This document shows, in pieces, positions 53,143-63,702 of a stretch of DNA of 64,000 nt. Location of the stretch: the NCBI RefSeq assembly GCF_003589595.1, contig NW_020653726.1:18214865-18278864 (forward strand), read 5' to 3'. The notes beneath the pieces were generated by a model, which was not told the origin of the DNA, ran no database searches, and worked only from the letters and a program-made list of their open reading frames with translations. The DNA is from Hyposmocoma kahamanoa. Its lineage: Eukaryota; Arthropoda; Insecta; Lepidoptera; Cosmopterigidae. The number at the start of each line of letters is the position of its first letter. Position 1 is the stretch's first letter. Both the position numbers and the translations under genes were made by a program.

Positions 53143-53408
53143 AGTGGGCTTTACACACAATCGCGCGTGATACGGCAGTCGTGGGCGCGTGTAAAGGAAA
53201 CACGCGTCGGTTTCACGCGGTCTATCCTGCGCTATTAGCCTATAAACTGGCGCTATCTCCGTTGTAACAAATACGAACTTAAGCAATCGCGCGCGAAAGA
53301 AAAATTTCAAACGGGTGATCGCGCACAATTACGCGTGCTGCCCTTCCCGCGCGCAATCGTGTATGGTCCTGATCATGCGCGATAGAGTGGCTGTGTAAAG
53401 GGGGCTAA
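53143..53408. mobile_element. MITE-H copy 2
   Basis: TAGTGGGCTTTACACACAAT at the left and GTGTAAAGGGGGCTA at the right are inverted. Shares CACGCGGTCTATCC and GCGCGATAGAGTGGCTGTGT with copy 1. Very CpG-rich arms. Confidence 0.7.
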
Positions 53409-54404
53409 TAGTAGCTGCGTCCACGTAAAAAATTACTTCGAACAGTCTACTGTAGTATACTAATTTGCGTACCTTTATTGGTACAAATCTTCACCCCTTA
53501 TTGAAATAAGGAAATCTTAAAATGGGTGAACCCATTTTAAGATTTATTTTTGTCGAAAAGTAGCCTATGTCCTTCTCCTAGGTCCCTATTTCTACATAAA
53601 AATTCGTCAATAATGGATGTGGCTTAACGTAACAGACAGAGTTAATTTCGCATTTATAATATTTATCACAATACAAGATGAAACGTTAGTTTTAAACTGA
53701 AATCAAATATTACAAAAGGTACATGTTTTTAATTCACAGAATTGTAAATGTAATTCCATACTTCCATTGTGGTACAAAAGGTGTACACAACAGATTTTGA
53801 CGCATCACTACCTCTAGCTAATTTCGGTATTAGGTCCCTTTGTGGTTATTAGGGCATGCAACGTTCATTACATGATTTTCAAACGATCATGTACCTGTTT
53901 TGTCCGTATATTGACTGGAATTTTGCACAGAGTAAAACAGGTGAACCGTAATGACTTTTGGAGTGAAGTGAGAACCTTAGGAAGATAGTTTTGTGGAAGC
54001 GTTCAACACAATCTTAATTTGATTATGTTGAATATAAGAAAATAGAATAGAAACCATTTATTACAACGCCACAACACAAAAATACACGGATAGAAAGAAA
54101 AGACAAAGCAAACGTAAAACAAAAAATAAAATAACAAAAAAAAAACAACATAGCTAACATATCAAATCCTAAATAGTCAACACAATTTGGATAAATGGAT
54201 CCACTTAGCTAATGTCACGGCCGAGAAAAGGCTGTAACGCTGGTTTTAAGTGAACACCAGTTCATCGAGTTTGATTACTTAGTGTACAATACTATTCAAG
54301 GAACTTACTTAGTAGTACACTGTTGTACACTGTACTTCTACTTACTAAGTATAACTATATATATATAAACACAATGAACTTTTGGAAATGAAGCAATTTT
54401 TTCC
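53409..54404. other. No gene recognised; LINE-like tail
   Basis: At 53505-53550 AAATCTTAAAATGGG and CCCATTTTAAGATTT form a perfect 15-bp hairpin. 54040-54110 reversed reads GTAATAAATGGTTTCTATTC, a LINE-like 3' end. Confidence 0.45.
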
Positions 54405-54650
54405 GGATTTTAGTAGGAGTTTGTCAAATAGTTGATCTAGGAAAGTACTGCCACCAACTATTTCTGCAGCCAATCAGTGAAGTGAGCATTGCTTGAGATC
54501 CATAAGTGCTGGCGAAATTAATATGGGACTATGGCATAAGGGACTTGTCAACTGTGTCTCACAGTGAGGGGCGCAGTGGCAGTGCCCCTCAGATGCAATT
54601 ACTGTAGACGGGCGACCGGCGTATCGCTTGCCACTTGATATCATAAAAAA
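54405..54650 (+). mobile_element. Rep-A copy, diverged
   Basis: TTTTAGTAGGAGTTTGTC to CCACTTGATATCATAAAAAA; several internal deletions. Confidence 0.78.
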
Positions 54651-54701
54651 ATACGCCCAGTAATTTGGCAATTTTGAACCATAAAAACTTCGAAGTGTTG
54701 A

Positions 54702-54835
54702 GGTTTTAGGTTTTCGCGATTGTTACACATAACTAAACTAAACTACTATTTTCCGGATTTAAATCGCGTATATTTGTTTTTTCAAACAAACCAACGTTTT
54801 GTGTCCTTTATAGGTCCCATGGTCACGGTTGACTG
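54702..54835 (+). mobile_element. FB-E, left arm and centre only
   Basis: AGGTTTTCGCGATTGTTACA, ATTTAAATCGCGTATATTTG, CATGGTCACGGTTGACTGAG; no right arm. Confidence 0.75.
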
Positions 54836-55079
54836 AGGTGGTACAGTAATCAACCAGCTATGTTTAATATTAATGCAAACCACCCTATTGTTTCACTATA
54901 GTTGCAAAACTTATTAATCAAATACCTTATTTTTAATTTACAAAGAAACATTCCAATTTACGCTACATGACGTTTTACAAATTATTTTATTGAACGAATT
55001 TTTATTAAGTTATTTACTATTAATTAATAACAGAAATTAGAGTAAATTAAAACATATTAATTATTACTGCAGTCTTATG
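54836..55079. other. No gene recognised
   Basis: AT-rich spacer. Confidence 0.5.
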
Positions 55080-55200
55080 TCTGTTTGGGATTTTTCATCA
55101 GAAGAAATACTGGATCCCGAACTGGTGGTACGGAGGAACCATCTACCCCGTTGAAATAAGGATGTTTTTTAATTTCAATGGCCTCTCGCAGCGTTCTGAG
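55080..55200 (-). pseudogene. Retroelement protein tail, possibly Penelope/GIY-YIG type
   Basis: Minus strand: TLREAIEIKKHPYFNGVDGS, SVPPVRDPVFLLMKN, stop. The REAIEIxKHPxxFNRxDG motif is what I recall at the end of GIY-YIG-bearing retroelement proteins. Homology begins after TTATCTGCTCAG, which is also acceptor-like. Only about 38 codons. Confidence 0.35.
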
Positions 55201-55541
55201 CAGATAACTTCGAAGTAATTAAAAGACCGTGAAATAGAATTTCAACAAATAATGCAAAATGAACCGGGAAACAATTTCTATGTGAACCTTATTTTTGTTG
55301 GCGGAAAAAAAAGGAAACATGCACACAATGGCCAACGCGGTGCAGTTACTATTTCATATTACTGCAACTTGTTATGTGTTCGTTTTAAGTACGTTACGGG
55401 TACAAAAATGATATGATTCAGATATACTGGAACGGTTCTCTGTTTTTCAGCCTACTTGACAATCATGGTAGTAAAACTTCATAGTATTCAGTTCACTTAA
55501 TATTATAAAATAACTTTGAGAGATAAGTGCAATAGTATATT
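55201..55541. other. No gene recognised
   Basis: Unique by inspection. Confidence 0.5.
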
Positions 55542-55858
55542 GTGTCAATCAATCAATTAGCCTATTGCAGTCCACTGCTGGACATAAATAAGCCTCAGTG
55601 CCCGATCACCCGTTTTCTGCATCCAACCACTACCTGCGACCTTCTTCAGATCGTCGGTTCATCTTGCAGGGGGACGTCCTACGTTACGTTTGCCGAGGCG
55701 TGGTCTCCACTCGAAAACCCGTCCACTCATCGCTCATCGGTTCTGCGACAGATGTGGCCAGTCCACTGCCAGTTCGGCTTGCTACATTTCTGGACGATGT
55801 CCACAACTTTAGTCTTCGTTCCGGACTTCGTATATTGTGTTTTGGACGATAAATAAGA
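55542..55858 (-). pseudogene. RTE-like LINE 3' end with ORF2 C-terminus
   Basis: Minus strand: WQWTGHICRRTDER, frameshift, VLEWRPRLGKRNVGRPPAR, stop, TDDLKKVAGSGWMQKTGDRA, VQQWTAIG, stop, then a GATTGATTGA tail. GRPPxRWTDDLxKVAGxxWMxxAxDRxxW...QQWTAIG is diagnostic of RTE-group LINEs. Plus ORFs of 84 and 104 codons here are shadows. Confidence 0.78.
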
Positions 55859-56519
55859 AATGACTAACTATTAGAAGGCCGAAGTCAAAGCCTGAGGGCT
55901 TTATTAACTTGAATTTTATATTTTTTTACCGTCCGTGATACGTACAATGTTTTTCATCACATTTGCGAGGAAATAAATACAATATAAATGTGGTTCACAA
56001 CACAACAATTATGGACGATGGCGGGTATTCTTTTTTTTTTCATTCTTCCATAGATAATACAACTCGAATTAAAATATTGTCAAAAACAAAGACGCATACT
56101 GCCATGATGGATTGTAAAAAAATTTGCTAAATTTTTGGACAGAAAATAATTAAAATCTATTATAAGAAATTCTTAATGTGACTGAATTGCAATTAAATTT
56201 CTGTGTATATAACATTTTAAGGGAATGTTTTAATTTTGAACTTAAGTAATCTCCTTGCTTGAACTTGAACCTGACCTTTGTGAAAGTATGTGCTTCAAAT
56301 TAAAAAAAAAAGGCTCCTTACCGACCATGGCTGTAATGGAAAGAACGCCTGGGGGTTTTATTTGGGGCATTATAGTCAAGTTCTATGCAAGCACACTATT
56401 TACGAGCAAGTGTGATAAAAAGAATTTAGCATTTTTACCCTAACGTCACAATATGAGTACATTTATGAAAATATGATTTATGTTAAGAAAAATATTAAAA
56501 ATTGTATGAATAATAGTGA
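55859..56519. other. No gene recognised
   Basis: AT-rich; ORF 56255-56443 without motif. Confidence 0.5.
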
Positions 56520-56880
56520 CAGACATAAAATTAATGCGAGGAATAAAAATAAACTAGCTGTTTTTGATAGTCGTCTTTACAAAGTCTCAAATTCATTAGG
56601 GACAATGTATACCCTTCTTTAACAAGATTCCGAATGATGTTCAAAATTTGCCATTTGCGATTAAAACTATTGTGTAACAAAACCTTTATACAGCTTCTGC
56701 TTACTTGGATGAGAAAAAACCGTGGGAGTGACCCGTTTAGTTTTTGCAGGTAGTATCGATCTAAGATGTTTAAATTAAATATTTTAATGATAAATGTATT
56801 CAAATGTAAATTTACAAAGAGCAACCCCTAGAGTGTCTTGCTCATTCTTTTCAGGGGAATCTTACAAACGAGATCAATGA
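56520..56880 (+). mobile_element. LINE-D 3' end with ORF2 tail
   Basis: RNKNKLAVFDSRLYKVSNS readable at 56535-56590, then 3'UTR TTACAAAGAGCAACCCCTAG and TCTTTTCAGGGGAATCTTAC. Stops before the TTTGAA tail. Confidence 0.7.
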
Positions 56881-58294
56881 ATTTTTTTTAAAGAAAAAAA
56901 AATTGAAATTGAAAATGATTTTTTTAAAGAAAACAAAATTCAATCTGAATGAACTCGAACTACCAAACTGACCGATAGAGTTAGCATGTCCTACGAATTT
57001 CTCTATATTATTTGCTTGTTGCGGATTTTTTGAATACATAAATAAAAATAAAATAAATAAAAATGGCTCTAAATAACAATACAGAACGACAAAATTAAGA
57101 GAGTTCAAGTTTTCTTTTTACGTTTTCTTGATGCACCTTCTAGTTCAAGTAACATCGTTGGAGTTCGAGGCAGGAGGTAAAAAGACTCGTTCTTTTGACA
57201 AACGTCGCGGGAACGAGGGCTCCGAGGATACAATTTGCGTTAGGTGCGATTTTTTCTTACGGTCTACTCCGCTTTGGTCATATTTTTGTTACGTCATGAA
57301 ATAATTTTCTTTGTCACACAAAATCTGCATTGTTTGGAATACGATAGTTACAAAGTGAGTGAATTAAGCTCCTGTTCCGAACACACTGGCATTATACTTC
57401 GTATATGGTATTGGAATCTAATACGGCCGAGCAGCTGCTGTACAATGTATATTAAATTCTATGAACAATAGACAAAACAGAGCTGCTCTGAAGGCTGAAT
57501 AACTCTTAATATAATAATTCTTCCTCTAAATTAAACTATACGTTGCCACTTTGGAGTTATCATTGATCTTATTACATGATGTTAATTAATTATCAATAAT
57601 GCCACCTATTCTTCATGTATATTACTATTTACAATACAACGCCATCTAGTGGTACAAGGTAAATTATTTACTAGCTGCTTTTATATTAGATTACTATTTA
57701 TAATGTTCTAGAATAGGTTTAAGCCTGGTATTGATACATGGAGCCGGTATACATGATGAACTTGTTACCTGGGCAAAAATAGAATTTAACCACAATATAA
57801 TTCGCTTATTAATTAATATACGGTTTGGAACTTTAAAAAGTAGGCGGAATACTTGTGAGTAGAAAAAATTGAGTACTTTAAATTTTTTACCATTGCAGTT
57901 TGGAATTTTAACTTCTAATACGTACATTTTGACATTACGTTTTATTTTATCAGTTCCTTGAAATTTTCTCACGAAACAGTTTAAATGTTACGAAATAAGA
58001 ATATATCCGAACGTGGAAAAAGCTCTTTGCCACGTAGTAAAACTGCGCATTTCTAATGCAAATGTGCTACGTGAATCATTATGCTCTGATTTCAACGTTT
58101 AGAGTCTTTCAAAGATTTCGCGTTCCTTTGTGAAACAAGCACTGCCTTTGAAGAAACATAGGTGAACTTATTTGTGCTCTTTCTTGGAACGTGTTTTCTA
58201 CTTTATATTGAATAAAAAATATGTATTTAATTATATGTGATTCTTTTCTTCATAGGCTCTTGCTAGGCTCTTGTTGCTGGAGTAATCACCAACC
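56881..58294. other. No gene recognised
   Basis: Longest interval without an assigned repeat. 57694-57972 is open on the minus strand (92 codons) but AT-driven and motif-less. TACAACGCCATCTAGTGGTA at 57640 recalls the SINE-K upstream block. Confidence 0.45.
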
Positions 58295-58412
58295 ATCTCT
58301 ATCCAGGCACATGGAACTTGACAACTTATGTCTTAGGGTGACAGGTGCAATGGCAGTAAAAGATCTGAGTGGCACTTCAACTGTTAAGGACAGGCGTGTA
58401 GCTTACCACTAG
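58295..58412 (+). mobile_element. Rep-A, 3' half
   Basis: CCAGGCACATGGAACTTGAC to GGACAGGCGTGTAGCTTACC. Confidence 0.75.
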
Positions 58413-58424
58413 AGACACAAAAAC

Positions 58425-58765
58425 AGCTGAGCTTAAGACTCTGTACAACCTCAAATGGCTTTGATTAATTCCGTATAACAGAGAAATGTTGAATTAATCA
58501 CTTTAGAAAAAATACACACAGAGGATATACACTGATTAGTAAATGGTGTGAAAACATGATTGTTAAAAATTTTCCTATGATTTTTTTTATATCAATTGAA
58601 GTAAATAGACCACGTATATTATACGATATACATTTTTCAAATTAATTTCGTTTATAAAAAAAAATTCTGAAATAAAGCTAGTGTCACTACCGCCCCAAGC
58701 AAAATGAACCGTATTAGTACGGGAAAGCTTTGAATTCGAAGTGAGGTAGTAGAGTCTCTGAGATC
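58425..58765 (+). mobile_element. Rep-I, uninterrupted copy
   Basis: CTTAAGACTCTGTACAACCT, AATGGTGTGAAAACATGATT, TTATACGATATACATTTTTC, GAACCGTATTAGTACGGGAA (itself a small palindrome). Serves as the empty-site reference for 5500-6740. Confidence 0.7.
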
Positions 58766-58885
58766 CAAAAATTTTTCGTGTGCTGATCGACAACCCGGTG
58801 AAGGTTGCGGGTGTCAGCTGAATGTGAGCAGCGTAGAAGTAATTGTGTTGGTATCTCAGTCGAAATAGTAGTGGTGATAATTGAA

Positions 58886-59372
58886 TAATCTCAGTACAGA
58901 GTACTAAAAAAACCGACCTCAATAGTACGTGGAAATACATATAATTACCAAGTTTTATTGAAATCGGTTACCGGAAAGTGCGCAAACCCGGATTCATCCC
59001 CTAGTTCGCCAGTATACGGGACTTGATACAGGAGATAATAAAAATCGGTTCTCACTACTCAAAGTATATTGAGAGAAAAACGCCTTGAATGGGAGAATAG
59101 CAAAATCAACCATTAAAACAATTGCTCCTTATAATAAAATTTAGGCGCTATTTATAAAAATAAATCTTCATGCGTGAACAGCCACCCTTAGAGGTGGATG
59201 ATTTTCTTCAAAATGAAATGGGACCACTATGGAAGTACCCCCTTTCCAACAAAAAAAGAATCATGAAAATCGGTTCCCAAACACCGGAGTTATCGCGTAA
59301 CATACATACAAAAAAAAAAGAAATGTACAGTCTAATTGAGAACCTCCTCCTTTTTTAAAAGTTGATTAAAAA
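58886..59372 (-). mobile_element. Rep-B, full long form
   Basis: About 487 bp: CTCAGTACAGAGTACT, AAACCGACCTCAATAG, the long-form middle, CTCCTCCTTTTTTAAAAGTT. Slightly longer than the reference copy. Confidence 0.85.
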
Positions 59373-59637
59373 AATTAAAGCTTGTGTAAATCCGCACTAA
59401 TTCCTCGAGGCCTGCGCCGTGAGTTGTGACTCACACAAGAAAAGATATGAAACCAAATATTATCGAGTTGAATATTACGCGATAATAATATAATGTTTAT
59501 TTCTCCACATAATAGAAACAATAAGTGCATAAGGATTTTAAGACGCATTATGGAGTTTGAAGGAGCTGGTGCTTGATAGCCTCACTCTTGGCAATAACAC
59601 ATACAAACTTAATACATATTACTACTAATTGGAGTAC
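59373..59637. other. No gene recognised
   Basis: Contains CTCGAGGCCTGCGCCGTGAG; unassigned. Confidence 0.45.
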
Positions 59638-60139
59638 ATCGAGTATATAACCAGAAATAGAGACGAAATAAGGGCCATCCATCCCTGGCCACTCATCAGG
59701 CAAATGGGCCTTATATCCCTTTTAACTATCAACTCTCTTTTGCGCTGAAATCACAAATTAGAAAGCTGAAATAGTACAGCGACAACAACTGACCTGTGTG
59801 TACGTCTCCGTATAATCCAAAAATATTCTGTATTTATTGTAATAAAGAAAATAATAATGGGGGCTGCTCCATTCGGTGGTATATGAAAAACACAAGAACA
59901 TCTAATTACAAAACAAACAAAATCACATAATTTCATCGGTAATTAAATATTAAATATGTAATTTTTCAATTTTCGTCCATTATAGCAAAGCTCAAGTTAA
60001 ACTAGTCGACTGAAGTGAAACAATTGACTACACCCGTCAATTGTTTCGAATTTGGGTTGGCAGACTAGTTATCAAACAAATTATCTAATTTTTTAAATTA
60101 AATGACAGTTCGTCTCAATTTCTGGTTATGTACTCGATG
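59638..60139 (-). mobile_element. MITE-O copy 2
   Basis: 502 bp. CATCGAGTATATAACCAG and CTGGTTATGTACTCGATG ends; interior aligns with copy 1 in reverse (TTTCGTCCATTATAGCAAAG, TGTTTTGTAATTAGATG region). Flanks do not show a clear duplication. Confidence 0.72.
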
Positions 60140-60688
60140 TGACAAAGATCATATGAGAGAAACAAGATGAAAAAAAAAATTTACAATTTAATCTTTATCG
60201 CGTGAGTGTGTGCGTGTATGTATGATAGCTATAAAAGACCTCAGCTCGTGAGTTTTAAAGCTCACTCTAATGATGTAAAATTATTTTTCTACTTTAATCT
60301 ATCAATTATAATTTCATAAACCATATCACAAAGACGCTCTATTTACTTCAGAATCAACAACTTATTTTAAATTTATAAAATACTGTTTGATGTATATGTG
60401 ATTGTATTTGTATTATATATAAATAATTAAATAAAAAAAACATTCTATAGTCTTTGGCACTAGCTACTAAAATTATATTATTTTACTATAATGAGTATTC
60501 TGGAATGTTTGCCATGAATAGAGCAGATGATTTTTTCGCCACAATGCGAAAGAGACATTGGTCTTTTCTTATGAGAGTGAGCGATTCGGACTTTGTATGT
60601 GAACAATCCATTTTTAAAATACAAATTAATTAATTGTTATTATACTATTATTTGTAATATAAATTCAATTTAGTTTGATTCTTAATTA
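60140..60688. other. No gene recognised
   Basis: AT-rich; GTGAGTGTGTGCGTGTATGT simple stretch at 60202. Confidence 0.5.
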
Positions 60689-60815
60689 TTTAGTTCATTA
60701 ATAATAATAATAATAAAATTCAATTTAAGTGTTATGTAATGTAAAAAGTAATGTTAAATTTATTATATTATATTATTATATTGAATTTTATTATTATTAT
60801 TATTAATGAACTAAA
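60689..60815. repeat. Perfect 36-bp inverted repeat, 55-nt loop
   Basis: Arms 60689-60724 and 60780-60815 are exactly complementary, each with five AAT/ATT units between TTTAGTTCATT and AAAATTCAAT. Equal repeat counts in both arms argue for a young or actively corrected palindrome. Confidence 0.85.
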
Positions 60816-60879
60816 TGTATTTCTGTACACATAACTATAGTGAGTTTCAAAAAAAGAGCGTCACATTTTTGCTAATTCA

Positions 60880-61275
60880 AATATCAATTATGATTATGTA
60901 GATTCAGAACCTTACGATAACTCTGTAGTCGATCGATTCGAGATATCATATGATTTCTTTTAATTTTTTTTTTTCACAATAACCGAATCGAACGTCAAAC
61001 TGTTGTATTCGACACCGAACCGAAATGAAGTCACACCCTTACGATTACTCGAACTTTTCGACCGGCAAGGGTACAACCGTTATTCAGAACACAAATATCG
61101 AAAGTGACCGAACGTCCTATTGTTCACAAAGTAAGAATTGAATATGGAACTCTCTAATTATTTTAAATAAAGTCTCGATTTCGTTTAATTTTAATTAGTT
61201 TAATGCAAAACTAATGCGCTCTTAAATCTTACGACTTTAAAGTCTTAAAATTGCGAGGGTTTTAACAAAACATAC
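60880..61275 (-). repeat. Rep-G copy 2, empty site for MITE-F
   Basis: Inverted relative to 25440-26060. CCGAACGTCCTATTGTTCAC, AAAGTAAGAATTG spans the point where MITE-F sits in copy 1, with one TTTGTGAA-like target only. Confidence 0.72.
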
Positions 61276-61359
61276 TCGCACATTATATATTGGTTGAATT
61301 TTCTTTATTTTATTTACTTGTAGAAAAAGTATGAATGAGGTATTAAAATCTCGTACCTA

Positions 61360-61645
61360 CATTGACTTATAATTATATGGACGTCGGGTCCGCGCTAAAA
61401 AGTGTCCGAACTTATAGGGCGTTAAAATCGTATACAGAGCGTCATTCACGCTTTAGTCTTCGCTCGTTCGACTGACAGCGAAGCGAGCAAAATTAGACAG
61501 TACTGCGATGACATTACAATTTAAATTCAACGTTTTAGCTTTTTCATATTCCTTTACATGTCACTACGTTTAAATAGGTTGACTTGGGACATTTTTTTCG
61601 TGGTTTTTGTATTAGACCCGTCGTCCATTTATTTGTAAGTCAATG
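61360..61645 (+). mobile_element. MITE-F copy 4, TSD CGTACCTA
   Basis: 286 bp, CATTGACTTATAATTATATG to TTTGTAAGTCAATG, flanked by CGTACCTA twice. About 97 percent like copy 1 by eye. Lies 85 bp from Rep-G copy 2. Confidence 0.93.
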
Positions 61646-62142
61646 CGTACCTACTACTTAGGCGACTCGCATAAAATACTATTTTTAAATCTATCCTACA
61701 GCGACGTGTAGCGTTCTAATTGAACTTAGATATAATCATCATTATACCCAAGGAGCTTAATTTTGAAATAATTTTAAGCAACATACTATCAGACCTGTCT
61801 CGTTCCTACTACTTACTATGGTAATAAATCTCTTTCGCCTTCCCCATCCGTCGTAATCTTGAAAAGATAGTCTATTTAGGCTACTTTTGACCCGACGCCT
61901 TCTTTGCATCGTCAATCTGATTTAAATATGTACGACGATGTCAACCTTTCTCGACGCTCCCATCCAGCTTCGCACTACAAAGTTAGTCTAATAATAAAGA
62001 CATCTCGTTTAAAGTTCTGTAATGACCATAACGATATACAGAGGTTTTTTTTTAAATAGGACTGACCACTAAACCATAAGTCTTTTACGTGAAAATAATT
62101 TTGGCATAGGCAATTTTTGGTCAAGCGTGATTTGTCCATAAA
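61646..62142. other. No gene recognised
   Basis: Unique by inspection. Confidence 0.5.
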
Positions 62143-62152
62143 AATGAATAAA

Positions 62153-62336
62153 TCTGGAAATGAAACTATTTTTCCGGATTTAAATCGCGTATATTTGTTT
62201 TTTCAAACAAACCGACGTTTCAGGCCCTTTACAGGTCCCATGGTCACGGTTGACCATGTCAATACGCGATTTAAATCCGGAAAAATAGTTTCATTTCCTA
62301 CGTGTAACAATCGCGAAAACCTAAGAACTCGATATG
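62153..62336 (+). mobile_element. FB-E with centre deletion, first of a duplicated pair
   Basis: Full left arm to GGTTGACCATG, then a jump to TACGCGATTTAAATCCGG; the inner part of the right arm is missing. Followed by GATATGAATAAATCTGATCA. Confidence 0.8.
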
Positions 62337-62390
62337 AATAAATCTGATCAATTTTTTTTTAAGTGCTGATTCATGAAGAGATTATTTCAT

Positions 62391-62536
62391 TGACATGGTC
62401 AACCGTGACCATGGGACCTGTAAAGGGCCCGAAACGTCGGTTTGTTTGAAAAAACAAATATACGCGATTTAAATCCGGAAAAATAGTTTCATTTCCTATG
62501 TGTAACAATCGCGAAAACCTAAGAACTCGATATGAA
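62391..62536 (-). mobile_element. FB-E right half, second of the pair
   Basis: Starts at the centre ACATGGTCAACCGTGACC and carries a complete right arm to CTAAGAACTCGATATG. The last 130 bp, with the flank GAAGAGATTATTTCATTG, repeats 62261-62391 at a 200-bp offset. Confidence 0.8.
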
Positions 62537-62542
62537 TAAATC

Positions 62543-62810
62543 TGATCAATTTTTTTTTAAGTGCTGATTCATGAAGAGATTATTTCATTGTAGGGGGCGA
62601 AAAAATCGTTACAGCAGAAATTGATCAAATTTCATAAAATGTTTTTTATATCAAAAGAATAAAATTGACTATTTTTTGTTTAATGCTGGTAGACTCGGCT
62701 TCTTATAAAGATAATTTCATTGTATGTGACGAAAATAACTGGGACAGCAGAAGTTGGTGAAATTTCATAAAATGGTTTTTTGTGAAAAGACGTAATAGTC
62801 CCTAAGATGC
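62543..62810 (+). repeat. Diverged tandem repeat, about 132-bp unit, two copies
   Basis: ATTTCATTGTA at 62582 and 62714, and AAATTTCATAAAATG at 62627 and 62760, keep the same spacing. The truncated piece at 62341-62391 is a third start of the same unit. Confidence 0.7.
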
Positions 62811-63371
62811 TTTCCTTGTAACTTCTATGGTTTCGGATTTCCCCATACTGTCCCATTAAAAAAATACTGTAAAAAAAATAAAGTACTTATTATTAAAAAT
62901 AATTGCGATTTGATAATAAAACCATTTTTGTCGGGTCTAAATCGCATAGGTATATTTGTTTTTTTTTTTCAAATAAATCAACGACTTTAACCATTTTAGA
63001 AACGCTCGTCAATCATGCAAAAGAAAGAATAAATATTTCTTCGTCATGGAAGATTTTCCTCCCTTTTTATAGTCAATACTATATTATACATTATATTTAT
63101 TTTTAATTTTTATAACAAACACATTGCACGGAACAGGTAGCAAGCACCTTTGCATCAATCTCAACAGTGTGCGTTGTGACGGAACGTGACACGCCATTAT
63201 AAATCTCATTGGAGATATGCGATCCATCACGAGGAGGAAATGAAGTTTCACCCGGCTGCGGACAACGTTGGACAACCCGCGTGTCGAGAATTTTGTTGAA
63301 TAGACTGTATTTAAAGTTACCAAATTTCTGGTTACATAATAACAATTACTTGAAGTATAGTAGATATTCAG
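62811..63371. other. No gene recognised
   Basis: A faint FB-E arm (CTAAATCGCATAGGTATATT) at 62937. ORFs 63084-63377 and 63209-63487 lack motifs; the latter runs into Rep-A. Confidence 0.45.
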
Positions 63372-63640
63372 TACCAATAGAGCTCGATGTGAAAGAGGTA
63401 ATCCGGAGAAGTATTACCACCTTACCTATTTCTGAATTTGATCTGATTTTGAAGGGTAAGGGTGCCGGTGAAATTACAGGCACATGAGACTTTTCAACTT
63501 ATGTCTCAGGGTGATGGGCGCAGATGCAGTGCACTAAGATCTTTAAGGCACTGCAACTGTTATGGATAGGCGTGTCGTGTACGATCAGGCGCACGACTTG
63601 TTCGTCACATCCCTTAGCATCATAATAAAATAAAATATTA
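63372..63640 (+). mobile_element. Rep-A copy
   Basis: AGTACCAATAGAGCTCGATG to CATCCCTTAGCATCATAATA. Confidence 0.82.
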
Positions 63641-63702
63641 CAGCAATACCCTTCGCTAACAAAGAACCCTTGGAAAACCTATAATGTCCTAGTCCTTGTT
63701 TT

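Noticed and set aside
55542..55856. 104- and 84-codon plus ORFs
   Set aside because: Antisense shadows of the RTE-like LINE, which shows diagnostic motifs on the minus strand.
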